Shown here piece after piece: positions 26,960-36,249 of a stretch of 37,893 nt of DNA. This DNA comes from Desulfobacteraceae bacterium (GTDB lineage Bacteria; Desulfobacterota; Desulfobacteria; Desulfobacterales; Desulfosarcinaceae), in contig JALVQM010000067.1 of NCBI GenBank assembly GCA_027025615.1, positions 1-37,893 of the forward strand. Reading direction: 5' to 3'. The notes below the pieces were generated by a model that worked only from the letters and a program-made list of their open reading frames with translations, searched no databases and had not been told where the DNA came from. The position numbers and the translations under genes were made by a program. The number at the start of each line of letters is the position of its first letter. Position 1 is the stretch's first letter.

Positions 26960-28366
26960 TCACGTTTTACTATCCTCAGGATGGGCAGCGCCCTTTTCCG
27001 TTATGGGTGAAATGCGGTCCACCACAAGGCCGACCAGGTCCTTGTACGTATGCCCATAAAGGAAGCGGAGCTCTTCATCCCTTCCTGGGTAGCACACGGC
27101 AACAGGTGAGTCCTGCGGTTGATTAGGATGAAGGAAAACAGGCTCGCCGCTGCCACCCATGCTTTTTCGGAGCTTACGAAAAGGGACATCCAGCCTCCGA
27201 GAATCAAACTTCAAGATAAGCATCCCGTCCGCAGCAGCTGAGGAACGTGCCGGCAAGCGCAATTCTGCGCTTATGAGACCCGGAAATCCCCTTACGGATT
27301 TGGTCACGGTCCCATGATACACGTCCAAAGGTCCGGGACCAAAGGGACCTGCTGGTTCCTTGCTCCAGGAGACTCCCAGCAAACCGGCAGTTGCCGTTCT
27401 GGTAAACGGCCTGATCCCGTGGAGACGATCCAGGAAATCTAAAAGTTCAACCACATGCGACCGTTTCAGCATATTTTCAAATGGAAAAAGATCGATAAGG
27501 TTACCATAAAAAACTCGATAATATAATTTGATTGAGTCAATTGTTTTCTTGATTTCTGAGTCCACCCATTCAGATAATTTATCTTCTTCCTGCGGAGTCA
27601 GATCGACAGGCCAATTTTCCGGAGGAATGCCGCCTCCTTTATATTTGCCGAAAACGATCTTCCTGATTTTGTGATCCAAGATATTCTGGTGCAGCTGTTT
27701 TTTTAGCTCACTGTATTGTTTAATACCCCGTTTTTTCAATGAATCAGGAGAGTTGATCAATAATTGTAGTTCTTCTAGATGGGTATTGCCGGTTTTAAGC
27801 AAAAACTGTCTTGATCTATAAGAATTTGATAGAATGTAGTTTGATGGCAATGTCACATAGTATTTAATAAATGAAATTTTAAACGACTCCCTGCCATCCC
27901 GAAAAAAAGGAAAATCAAGGCTACAAGAATCCCCTAAGAGCTTTTTTCCTCCCTTGGCATAATAAAACCTCACTCCCCAGCCATCTTTTTCAGGATTAAA
28001 CCCCGCCAGGAAGTTAACCCCAAACACATGGGGCAGCCTGTAATGGAATGTTGCAAGTTCATACCATCTGTTACCAGGTTGGCTCATAAACCAAGACGAT
28101 ATTATGCTCGACGGGTTGTGCCCCTGATACCACGTTTCCACCAAAGAACTGCCCACTTTTCCCAGGGGATCATGCCGCCACGCAGCACCTTTTACCTTGG
28201 CTAATATTTGTTCATGAATATCTTCATATAGTCTTTTTTCTGATTGATCCAAAAAATTAAACTTAGTCCGGTCTATTGGTCGTTCATAACTATCACCTGA
28301 ACTGGCATTTAATAATAAAAACAGGATAATCATCATTAAGATACAATAGACCTCAAATCGACTCAT
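26960..28366 (-). CDS. Exported protein of unknown function
   Basis: From ATG at 28366 (RBS agggggttata): signal peptide MSRFEVYCILMMIILFLLLNASSGDSYE; ~468 aa; no family recognised. Confidence 0.75.
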   Translation of the reverse strand: MSRFEVYCILMMIILFLLLNASSGDSYERPIDRTKFNFLDQSEKRLYEDIHEQILAKVKGAAWRHDPLGKVGSSLVETWYQGHNPSSIISSWFMSQPGNRWYELATFHYRLPHVFGVNFLAGFNPEKDGWGVRFYYAKGGKKLLGDSCSLDFPFFRDGRESFKISFIKYYVTLPSNYILSNSYRSRQFLLKTGNTHLEELQLLINSPDSLKKRGIKQYSELKKQLHQNILDHKIRKIVFGKYKGGGIPPENWPVDLTPQEEDKLSEWVDSEIKKTIDSIKLYYRVFYGNLIDLFPFENMLKRSHVVELLDFLDRLHGIRPFTRTATAGLLGVSWSKEPAGPFGPGPLDVYHGTVTKSVRGFPGLISAELRLPARSSAAADGMLILKFDSRRLDVPFRKLRKSMGGSGEPVFLHPNQPQDSPVAVCYPGRDEELRFLYGHTYKDLVGLVVDRISPITEKGAAHPEDSKT

Positions 28367-28556
28367 TATAACCCCCTGGGCACTCTGCCAGGCTATAATC
28401 TTCAGCCTGCCTATTTCACACCTGTTCATCAGGAAAGATCATTCCGTTTTAGCCCGGTTTTTAAACTTCACCGTTCATAAGCGGCTTTCAATAGTACAAG
28501 TGTCTGCAAATTGACCAAGGTTACTGAGCGCGTCCCGGGCAAGAAAGACTCCTATC

Positions 28557-29507
28557 TTAAAGTCCGTGCTCTTTAAAAAGTTCTCGCAGGATGGGTGTGT
28601 TCTTTTTATCGATCTTCTCAATCTCATCCCAATCTAGGCTTCCCAATCCCATTTGTGATACCCCGCTCCTAAGTTCTGGATGCCTCAAAGCAGAACGGAC
28701 AAAAATAGCTTTGGACACCTGAGTAAAAAGGTCGGCCAGGACAGGCGTGATCTTGATTTCCTGCACCTTAAGACCTGAGTCCCGGATACCTTTCAGGGGA
28801 AACTCGAAGTTCTTCCGGTTGATGTACAGCCCCGCAGCAATCCTGCTAAACGAGAATAAGGGGGAGCTCTCTCCTTTCGGGTACATATCCATCCTTTTTA
28901 TAGCCGGACATGATAGGGGGTCCACAAGTATTTGGCAGAAACTTCCCTTCGGTGTATAGCCCGAAAGCAGATATCCTCCTTTTGCTTTCCGGGACTTTAA
29001 ACCGACTGTGACACGCTTGACAATAGATGGCAAATCAAGAACCACAGTGTTTCTTAATTCCGGTCCTGACGATGTTTCCCTGTAACGAGCGGCGGCTATC
29101 AAGATAAACTCATTGTCCTTAAGGCCCACCTTGAAAAGTGTTCCAATATTGTACAGCAAATTAACGCGATCTTCCAACGGGTTATACAGCAGGCCATTTC
29201 CCTGGGCTATCATGAACAATGGGGTTCCATCCACATGGTCTTGCATGCATAGAGCAACCTTTCCGGGCCTCTCATAAAAAAGTGTTAAATCAAGAACTGC
29301 GTCAACACCTGCAAAATAGGAGGCCTGGACAATCAAGGATGAATAGGGGGCTTTTTCAAGGGAAATGATCTTTACACTTTTCTTGAGACTCTCAGGTGTG
29401 GGTACGACTTTTGGCTGTGCAGCTGCGGTAGCAAACAAAAGGCAACACGTAAATAGGGTAAATAAAAAAAAGACCGCGCCCTGTCTAATTTCTGCCAATA
29501 TCTTCAT
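28557..29507 (-). CDS. Exported protein of unknown function
   Basis: Signal peptide 'GAVFFLFTLFTCCLLFATAAAQPK'; 316 aa; no family recognised with confidence. Confidence 0.75.
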   Translation of the reverse strand: MKILAEIRQGAVFFLFTLFTCCLLFATAAAQPKVVPTPESLKKSVKIISLEKAPYSSLIVQASYFAGVDAVLDLTLFYERPGKVALCMQDHVDGTPLFMIAQGNGLLYNPLEDRVNLLYNIGTLFKVGLKDNEFILIAAARYRETSSGPELRNTVVLDLPSIVKRVTVGLKSRKAKGGYLLSGYTPKGSFCQILVDPLSCPAIKRMDMYPKGESSPLFSFSRIAAGLYINRKNFEFPLKGIRDSGLKVQEIKITPVLADLFTQVSKAIFVRSALRHPELRSGVSQMGLGSLDWDEIEKIDKKNTPILRELFKEHGL

Positions 29508-29685
29508 TGAGCGCTCCGTTTCTTTCCGGGCTGATGGATCCCTGCTTCAACAGGGATTCTCCTTTTCACCATGAAAATGATCAGCTCTGTACGGTTTTCC
29601 CTGACCACGAGCTAAAGGGATGTTCGGCCCGGAAAATAAGGTTTCCCGAACCTGGTTTGCGCTCCAAATCCCATAAAAGTGGTTG

Positions 29686-30336
29686 TTACTTCCTTGCAAC
29701 TGATTCTAATGTTTCGGCAATTTTGAGACGCAGTTTTCTCTGAGCCCTGGCGCTTCGACCTGATGAGCTGCGGTACGCAGTTGCCAAATTCTGAGCCATT
29801 TTGCAGGTCAGCCGCCAGTCCAATGCAATTTTGCCGGCAGTGGTAACCTGGTAAACCCAGGCCATAAGACCATATTCTGCATAATTGGCCTCTTGCGTCA
29901 AAGCAAAGCTGCTCCATACGATAAGTTCAGGTCTGCCGTTACCGTCAAGGTCATTCATCCATGGCAACGGAAGCCTTTTGTACTGTCGCAAAGTTCTCCA
30001 TCCAACTGTGCTTGTCGTAAAACAAAATCCGTGAAAAGGCATTGAGTCGTTCCTGTTACCGAGGCCAACTGTAACCGTCCAGTAGCGACCACTGCCGCTT
30101 GGACCTTCTGCATGTACAAACAAGGCAAAGGTTTCTGCCTGTGATCGCATCCAGCCATGGAAAGAAACCGTTTCACAGGGCCCATGAAATTCTTCGCCAT
30201 TCATCCACAAAAAGCCCTTATCCGGCAGTGTAACGGTCATCCAGGGGGGGTTAATCAGCCCCTCTGAACATAGAGCGTCAGCTCCAAAAAAAAGCAGCGC
30301 TGAGGCCAGGACCAACATCATTGTTCTTTTGAACAT
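29686..30336 (-). CDS. Exported protein of unknown function with FG-GAP/VCBS-like acidic motif
   Basis: From ATG at 30336: signal peptide MFKRTMMLVLASALLFFGADALC; motif 'DLDGNGRPELIVWSSF'. Confidence 0.7.
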   Translation of the reverse strand: MFKRTMMLVLASALLFFGADALCSEGLINPPWMTVTLPDKGFLWMNGEEFHGPCETVSFHGWMRSQAETFALFVHAEGPSGSGRYWTVTVGLGNRNDSMPFHGFCFTTSTVGWRTLRQYKRLPLPWMNDLDGNGRPELIVWSSFALTQEANYAEYGLMAWVYQVTTAGKIALDWRLTCKMAQNLATAYRSSSGRSARAQRKLRLKIAETLESVARK

Positions 30337-30391
30337 TTGCGACTTACCTGTCTTTTTATATTTTTCTTTTAGATTTTTGGCGAAGAGAGAT

Positions 30392-30435
30392 AGAAGCGAC
30401 AATCTGTGAAAGGTCTTCCAGACTTTGTCGCTTCT
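30392..30435. promoter_or_regulatory. Long hairpin upstream of the - strand exported-protein operon
   Basis: AGAAGCGACAA-TCTG ... CAGACTTTGTCGCTTCT: 15 pairs with a 2-nt bulge, read directly from the sequence. Confidence 0.5.
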
Positions 30436-31310
30436 GTAATGATTTCAATAAGAAAAGTCAATCCAACTACAGCCGGTGCGATTCAACCTGGTCAGGACAA
30501 AAGAAAGTGTCATCTAAAAGAATCCATCAAGGGCTCATCTGGGGACATATCAATCTTGTTGTTGCCCAAAGAGGCAGGCCCCGTTCTGCTAAAATACCGA
30601 GTCCTTGCGGAGGTGTTTTTAATCTAGACCGGTTCGTCGATCAATTCCCATGGCCCGGATTATCAGATTTTACGCATGTTCACAGGAAGACATTGAGCCG
30701 CTTGTCTTTATCAGTTGTCGTAGGTCTCATCTGGGCTCCGGCCTTTGCCAAAGCTTTCCGGTACCTGTTTTTAAAGGCTACCACCGCACTCCGGTAGTGT
30801 CAATTCTCGAGTAACCTTAAATATTTATTTCCTTTATCAGGGTCCAATCGCCAAAGCAACCCAGGTCCTGACAGTTAAAAGCAAAAAAGTGCAGTCGGCG
30901 TTTTTGTCTGCAACCATCTGCGGATACTTTGCTTTGCAGATGAATTTTTTGTTAAAACGTTCAACCTAAAAGATGGTAAAAGATAGCGAAGATATAAAAT
31001 CCTGGTTTGTGTTATATCCTCTTCTGTACTTATCCAGAGTTAAACCTGCCAGCAGGTGAATCAAGGACAGCTATACCCTGTTTAAGGAAGGCCGATCCTG
31101 CCGGGGTCATTCATTGGATAAGCGTTACTTGCACGCCGGGTTTTCAACAACTATCATCAACGATCAGATTGCCTCGGTTCACAAGTCCCGCAGTGCACAA
31201 TTTGTTGCCCATACAACACCACTTTCCTGCAGCATCCGTCCAAACCCCGTCAGCGCCTGAGCTTGTTAAAACATATGAATTACAAGTGAAGTGGTTACCA
31301 CCTCGTTTAT

Positions 31311-31338
31311 ACTTCCGGAAGGAACAGGTCCCGGAAGT
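31311..31338. repeat. Small inverted repeat
   Basis: ACTTCCGG-N12-CCGGAAGT, perfect 8-bp arms, in the otherwise unassigned 30.4-31.87 kb region. Confidence 0.4.
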
Positions 31339-31554
31339 TTCCCAAAGAAGCTCTGTCGTAATAAGGCTCCGTTGTATTTCAGAAAGGAGGGGCGTGTGCG
31401 GTAAGACATGTGCCATAGCCTGTTTCTTGACAGCCAGAGGTTGGTGTCCAAGATGCGGACCGGATTCTCCACGGGAAAAGATGGCTGGCAGGTCGGCTGC
31501 AGAAAAGGTAACTGACCGGCACCGGAGGTGTCTCGAAAACAGCGGTCGAATATA

Positions 31555-31758
31555 TCAGCTATGGCAGGGTTTGACTGATTGCGGTTTTATCTGTGCATTG
31601 ACGGGCCTGTGTGCAGAGCCACGGCATACCCGGCAACGCTCCGCACTACATCCCTGACAGGCGTAGCAATCGGCACAAGGGTGTTTTTTATGCCTGCATT
31701 TGTCTTGTTCAGGTACAAAAACCTTGCCCGGCAAGCCAGGTACTTTCTCCCATGCCAT
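31555..31758 (-). CDS. Possible small cysteine-rich protein (67 aa)
   Basis: 'DKCRHKKHPCADCYACQGCSAERCRVCRG' regularly spaced CxxC motifs; AAGGA upstream of ATG on - strand. Confidence 0.5.
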   Translation of the reverse strand: MAWEKVPGLPGKVFVPEQDKCRHKKHPCADCYACQGCSAERCRVCRGSAHRPVNAQIKPQSVKPCHS

Positions 31759-31872
31759 GGCTTTGTCATCCTTGTATGGGTTAGCCTATCTGCTGCATCA
31801 AAATCCCTTCAACTTAACCTGGCATGAATTTTCAGTTTGTCAAGCCGCTCAAACAGATTATATTCTTAGGAC

Positions 31873-33849
31873 ATGAAAGATCTGAGCCTTCATTTGAAGC
31901 AACTGCGTCAGCAATTGCCGGAACTGCTCGACTGCCTTCACCCCGGTGCAAGCCGGCAACTGGATACCTGGTGCAGGGTGCTGGATGTCAAGCTTCTATC
32001 ACGCTTCGGGCCTGAATTTCCACTGGTAGCGGCTGTTTGTGGTGGAGGATCATCCGGTAAATCCACCCTGGTAAACAGCCTGGCCGGAAGGCGGATCTCA
32101 CCGGTGGGTGGAACGGCCGGCTTGAACCGGCGGGTATTGCTGTTATTTAATCCACGCTGGCTTGAATCCGGGTTTTTTCTGCCGGCCCTTGAAGAAACCC
32201 TGGATGTCAAAACAGCTCCCCTGCAGACCACTGACCAGCTTGAAACTCCGGGCGAGCCACTTTACGCGGCATTGAGCTCCATGCCCGAAAACCTGGTGTT
32301 GCTGGATACACCCGATTTCGACACCGGTGCCCGCGGGCTTTACACAAACCGCCAGTCTGCAAAAAAATGGCTCGAAACCGCCGATCTGCTGATCTACCTG
32401 TTTACCAATTCAAATTACGCCAATTGCGACAACACCGATTTTCTGCGCCAGGTCCTGACCGGAATAGGCAACCGGCCTTGTTTGCTGGTTTACCGTTCAT
32501 ATCCCGGAATGGACAGCAAACTTGTACAGGAGCACGCCGGCCTGGTGGCAAAAAATATTTACGGCCGGAACCACAAGCAGATGGTTCTTGGCGTTTTCCG
32601 GGCCGATGAAGACAACGCCGTGGCCGAAGGAGGCCTGCCGCTTACCATACGGCCGGCAGACGGTGGCTCAAGCTTCATGAACCGCCTGGCAGGGGTGGAT
32701 GCCGCTGTATGGCGCAGAAGGATCGCCGCATCAGCACTGGAAGACATAGTCCATCAGAGCCGACAGGCAGCTGAAACGGCCGCCCGGTATCTTGCCCACC
32801 TGGATTTGTACCGGGCTGCACTGAAAACCATAGAAGCACGTTGTGTTACCGAGGCCCTGGCCCACTTTCCTTCCGAACGGGTTTTAAATCTGTTTACCAG
32901 GATCTGGCTCCAAACAGATCCGACCCACGTCCGCCTGATGCGCAAAACCGGCAACCTGGTGGAATGGCCCCTGGCAAAACTTTCCCGAGCCGTCAAGTAC
33001 CTCAAGGGGCAAAAACAAACCAGGGCTGAAAGCCCAGACCTTGAATCACAGCGCCGCACAGTTGAAATAGATCTGCTCCAGGCTGCCGATCACCTTTTAA
33101 GGGCTGCCACGGCAGACTCATTAAGTATTGAACTGCCTGAAGAATCTGATTTAGGGAAAATGGCAAGCACTTTTGACACCATGACTGCTGTTGGAACTGC
33201 CACTGGAAACCTCGGCACCACCTGTCCGGTTGCCCTTGCCAAAAATAAAAACAACAGTGGTCAAAACCTGCTGACCATCAGGGTTGATCTACCTGCCTGC
33301 CTTAAGCAAGCCCAAACCAGCGTACGGCGGATTGACCAGGGCCGGCTCAATTTGCGCCTGGCCGGCTGCAAGGATCAAATCCTGCAGCCGTCAAGCAAGC
33401 TGGAGTCGGATCTTCAACAGCTTGCATCCGGTTTGCGTGAAGAAATGGGCCTGCTGGATCAGCTGCGCCAGACAGCCGCGGCCATGCTCAATGTACTGCC
33501 AGCCACCGCTGCGGTAACCTATATTATTTCCACCGGCGATCCGGTGGGAGCAGCAGCCATAAAGATAAAACTGGGCGGGCTTTTCGGTCTCAAGGATCTT
33601 TATGCCCTGATCGCGATTCCGGCTACCAGCAGTTTGAAAAAGGCCGACCGCCAACAACTGCAAAAAGTGCTCGGTCCGGTTGCCCGCAGCTGGCTGGACA
33701 GTAAGCTGTCCCTTGTGCAAAATCTGTTTGCAGAGCATATTACCGGACAACTTGTCGTTGCCGCCGATCAAATTCACACCACCGCAAGCGGCCTGCTTGA
33801 GCAGGTTGAAGCCCTGACAGACCGGATTCAGAAGAAAGGAACCCAATGA
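31873..33849 (+). CDS. Dynamin-like/YfjP-type P-loop GTPase (first of pair)
   Basis: P-loop 'AAVCGGGSSGKSTLVNSLAGRRIS', G3-like 'LVLLDTPDFDT'; hydrophobic C-terminal patch; no clear NKxD. Confidence 0.8.
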   Translation: MKDLSLHLKQLRQQLPELLDCLHPGASRQLDTWCRVLDVKLLSRFGPEFPLVAAVCGGGSSGKSTLVNSLAGRRISPVGGTAGLNRRVLLLFNPRWLESGFFLPALEETLDVKTAPLQTTDQLETPGEPLYAALSSMPENLVLLDTPDFDTGARGLYTNRQSAKKWLETADLLIYLFTNSNYANCDNTDFLRQVLTGIGNRPCLLVYRSYPGMDSKLVQEHAGLVAKNIYGRNHKQMVLGVFRADEDNAVAEGGLPLTIRPADGGSSFMNRLAGVDAAVWRRRIAASALEDIVHQSRQAAETAARYLAHLDLYRAALKTIEARCVTEALAHFPSERVLNLFTRIWLQTDPTHVRLMRKTGNLVEWPLAKLSRAVKYLKGQKQTRAESPDLESQRRTVEIDLLQAADHLLRAATADSLSIELPEESDLGKMASTFDTMTAVGTATGNLGTTCPVALAKNKNNSGQNLLTIRVDLPACLKQAQTSVRRIDQGRLNLRLAGCKDQILQPSSKLESDLQQLASGLREEMGLLDQLRQTAAAMLNVLPATAAVTYIISTGDPVGAAAIKIKLGGLFGLKDLYALIAIPATSSLKKADRQQLQKVLGPVARSWLDSKLSLVQNLFAEHITGQLVVAADQIHTTASGLLEQVEALTDRIQKKGTQ

Positions 33850-35648
33850 TACCTGCCAGCAAGCAGTTGAAAGCCGCAGGCAAACTAGCCCGCGTGGAAA
33901 ACGAAATTCGCAGGCTTGAGCAACAATTGGATCAACTCGACCTGTGGCTGCCTTCTGCCGACCTGCGCCACCAGGCAGAGAAGGCCTTGGAATTGCTTGG
34001 TAAAATTCGCCAGCGGATAAACCGTCAACTGGTAGTCACCCTGGTGGGGCCTTCCGGAGCCGGCAAATCCACCATCTTCAACGCCCTGGCCGGCCGGGAC
34101 GAAATATCATCCACAGGACCCAATCGCCCTACTACCCGCGGCCTGCAGGTATTGTGCTCCGATGGTGTTAATGCCGCCAACATTCTCGGTATTGAAGATT
34201 CAACGGACGTGGATATTCATATTTTCAGCCAACCGGCTTTTCCTGAACAGATTATCCTGGTAGACACCCCGGACACCGATTCGGTAGCAGCCCCAATCCA
34301 CAGGATTCTAGTCAAACAGGCCATTGCTATCTCCGATGTGCTGATCTGTGTTTTTGATACTGAAAATCCAAAACGCAGGGATCATGCTGATTTTCTGGCA
34401 CCACTGATAAGTCTCTTTGCCGGTCACAACCTGGTGGTTGTGCTCAACAAGTGTGACCGCCAGGACCGGGAGGAACTGCATCAGAACATCATTCCCGACT
34501 TTCGCAAATACCTGGCTGTGGCCTGGCAAATGCCGGTTGATCAGGTACTGGCGGTAAGTGCCCGCAGCCATTTGCAAAACCCGGACTGGGACCCGCAGAT
34601 CAAGCCTCGTCACAACTGGGACCAGTTCGACAAATTAGGTGAACTTATCCACGGTGAGCTGGCCAGGCCCGAGGCAGTGATCAACATACGCCTGGAAAAC
34701 GCCAGACACCTTCACAGCTACCTGATGGAAGCGCTCCGGAACCAGGTGGCAAAAGACCTCCCATGGCTGCAAAAAGCCCTTGAATCAGTTGCTAAACTGG
34801 AAACAACGGCCCTGGAACATTCCCTCCAGGCCCTGGAGACTGATTCTGAAACATTGACCCAGGGAACCGGAATCCGTTTATATCAATTGCTGGCCCGCGG
34901 GTGGATGGGACCTGTAGGCTGGATCCTGGCACTATGGTCCCGGCTGCTGATTTTTGGTGCCGGAGCCATTTCGATCCTACGTCCCGGTCGACCACTGAGC
35001 CAAGCCGCAGGGCTTGTCTCGGCCTTGCGCCACAGATCCGCCAGCAAGGCCAAACTGTCCCGTCTTTCTGATGCCGGGGCTGCGACCGCTGCCGCCCAGG
35101 CTTTCCAGATGACAGTGTTGCAAAACTGGCCACATACGGCAGACCTGCTGTGCAAAGCCCATTTCGACCACAAGGTACGCGACCCTCAGTCAACCATGTC
35201 GGCTGCCATCGAGCTTGCCGACACCATCTCTGAAACTTGGGCAGTAGCCCTGGATAAAAAGCTTCAAAAGGCAGCCGGACGACTGCAAAACGGACTGTTG
35301 CAATTGATTCTCAACCTGCCGGCCCTTGCAGCACTGGTTTATGCAGGTTGGCTTACCCTGAAAAATTTTTTCCGGGGTTCATACCTGCCGGCCGACTTCT
35401 TTATTCATTTCCTGGCAGCTGAAATCATCCTGGTACTGGCCGGTTTTTTCATTGTTCAACTAGCTGTCCAGTTCACCGTCCGCAAAGGCCGTCTCCAGCG
35501 CCAGGCTTTCTCCCAACTTCAAGGTTTGTCAAGGTCCGGCAGGGCCTTTGAAAAGCTACCGGCCATTAAACAGGCCTCGCTAATTCTTTCACTGGCAAGT
35601 GTCGAAAATGATATTGAACACCCTGGACTCAAGGATTCAACAGGATGA
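33846..35648 (+). CDS. Dynamin-like/YfjP-type P-loop GTPase (second of pair), membrane-associated
   Basis: P-loop 'VGPSGAGKSTIFNALAG', G3 'IILVDTPDTDS', G4 'VVLNKCDRQD'; two C-terminal hydrophobic segments; ATGA overlap with previous gene. Confidence 0.85.
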   Translation: MIPASKQLKAAGKLARVENEIRRLEQQLDQLDLWLPSADLRHQAEKALELLGKIRQRINRQLVVTLVGPSGAGKSTIFNALAGRDEISSTGPNRPTTRGLQVLCSDGVNAANILGIEDSTDVDIHIFSQPAFPEQIILVDTPDTDSVAAPIHRILVKQAIAISDVLICVFDTENPKRRDHADFLAPLISLFAGHNLVVVLNKCDRQDREELHQNIIPDFRKYLAVAWQMPVDQVLAVSARSHLQNPDWDPQIKPRHNWDQFDKLGELIHGELARPEAVINIRLENARHLHSYLMEALRNQVAKDLPWLQKALESVAKLETTALEHSLQALETDSETLTQGTGIRLYQLLARGWMGPVGWILALWSRLLIFGAGAISILRPGRPLSQAAGLVSALRHRSASKAKLSRLSDAGAATAAAQAFQMTVLQNWPHTADLLCKAHFDHKVRDPQSTMSAAIELADTISETWAVALDKKLQKAAGRLQNGLLQLILNLPALAALVYAGWLTLKNFFRGSYLPADFFIHFLAAEIILVLAGFFIVQLAVQFTVRKGRLQRQAFSQLQGLSRSGRAFEKLPAIKQASLILSLASVENDIEHPGLKDSTG

Positions 35649-36211
35649 CTGTCGGGGAAAAAGTATGTCCGGTACAAAAGGCTGGGCACTTGGACAGCCG
35701 TGTCAGAAGCTGGCTGCAGCAACCTGCCAGGATTCTGGCGCCTTACCTGAAAGAAGGTATGCTTGCCGTCGACTTCGGATGCGGGCCGGGTTTTTTCACC
35801 CTTGAAATGGCTCGCAGGGTCGGTTCGTCGGGCCGGGTCATAGCAGTCGATCTGCAGGAAGGAATGCTGGAAAAACTGGCAAAAAAGGTAAAGGCATCCG
35901 GGCTTGCAGATAGGATCGACCTGCACCTTTGTGAAAAAAAATCAATCGGAATTAAATCAGAGGCAGACTTTATCCTGGCCTTTTACGTTGTCCACGAGGT
36001 GCCGGACCAGGATCGGCTTTTCCGGCAACTGGCCGCCATCCTCAAGCCCGGCGGGCACCTGCTGCTGGCAGAACCCCTTTTCCACGTTTCCAAAAAAGCT
36101 TTCGCCCAAAGCCTGGCCCTTGCACAACTGGCCGGTTTTAAACTGCTTTCCAGGCCGCCGCTTTTATTCAGCAAAACAGCCCTGTTGACCAGGCCGGTAG
36201 CGTCTGGTTAA
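35645..36211 (+). CDS. Class I SAM-dependent methyltransferase
   Basis: Motif I 'LAVDFGCGPGFFTLEMARRVGSSGRVIAVDLQEGMLEKLAKKVKASGL'; ATGA overlap with GTPase gene. Confidence 0.9.
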   Translation: MTVGEKVCPVQKAGHLDSRVRSWLQQPARILAPYLKEGMLAVDFGCGPGFFTLEMARRVGSSGRVIAVDLQEGMLEKLAKKVKASGLADRIDLHLCEKKSIGIKSEADFILAFYVVHEVPDQDRLFRQLAAILKPGGHLLLAEPLFHVSKKAFAQSLALAQLAGFKLLSRPPLLFSKTALLTRPVASG

Positions 36212-36249
36212 AAACTTTAAATTTTCTACAAGGGATTACATGCCAAAAA

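Noticed and set aside
29540-29559. ATCCCTG-cttcaa-CAGGGAT hairpin in the exported-protein operon
   Set aside because: Short 7-bp stem with no tract or context to assign a function; could be chance.
31007-31657. 216-aa + strand ORF as a full-length gene
   Set aside because: Upstream portion lacks protein-like character; only the last ~88 codons (with an internal RBS-GTG) merit a second look.
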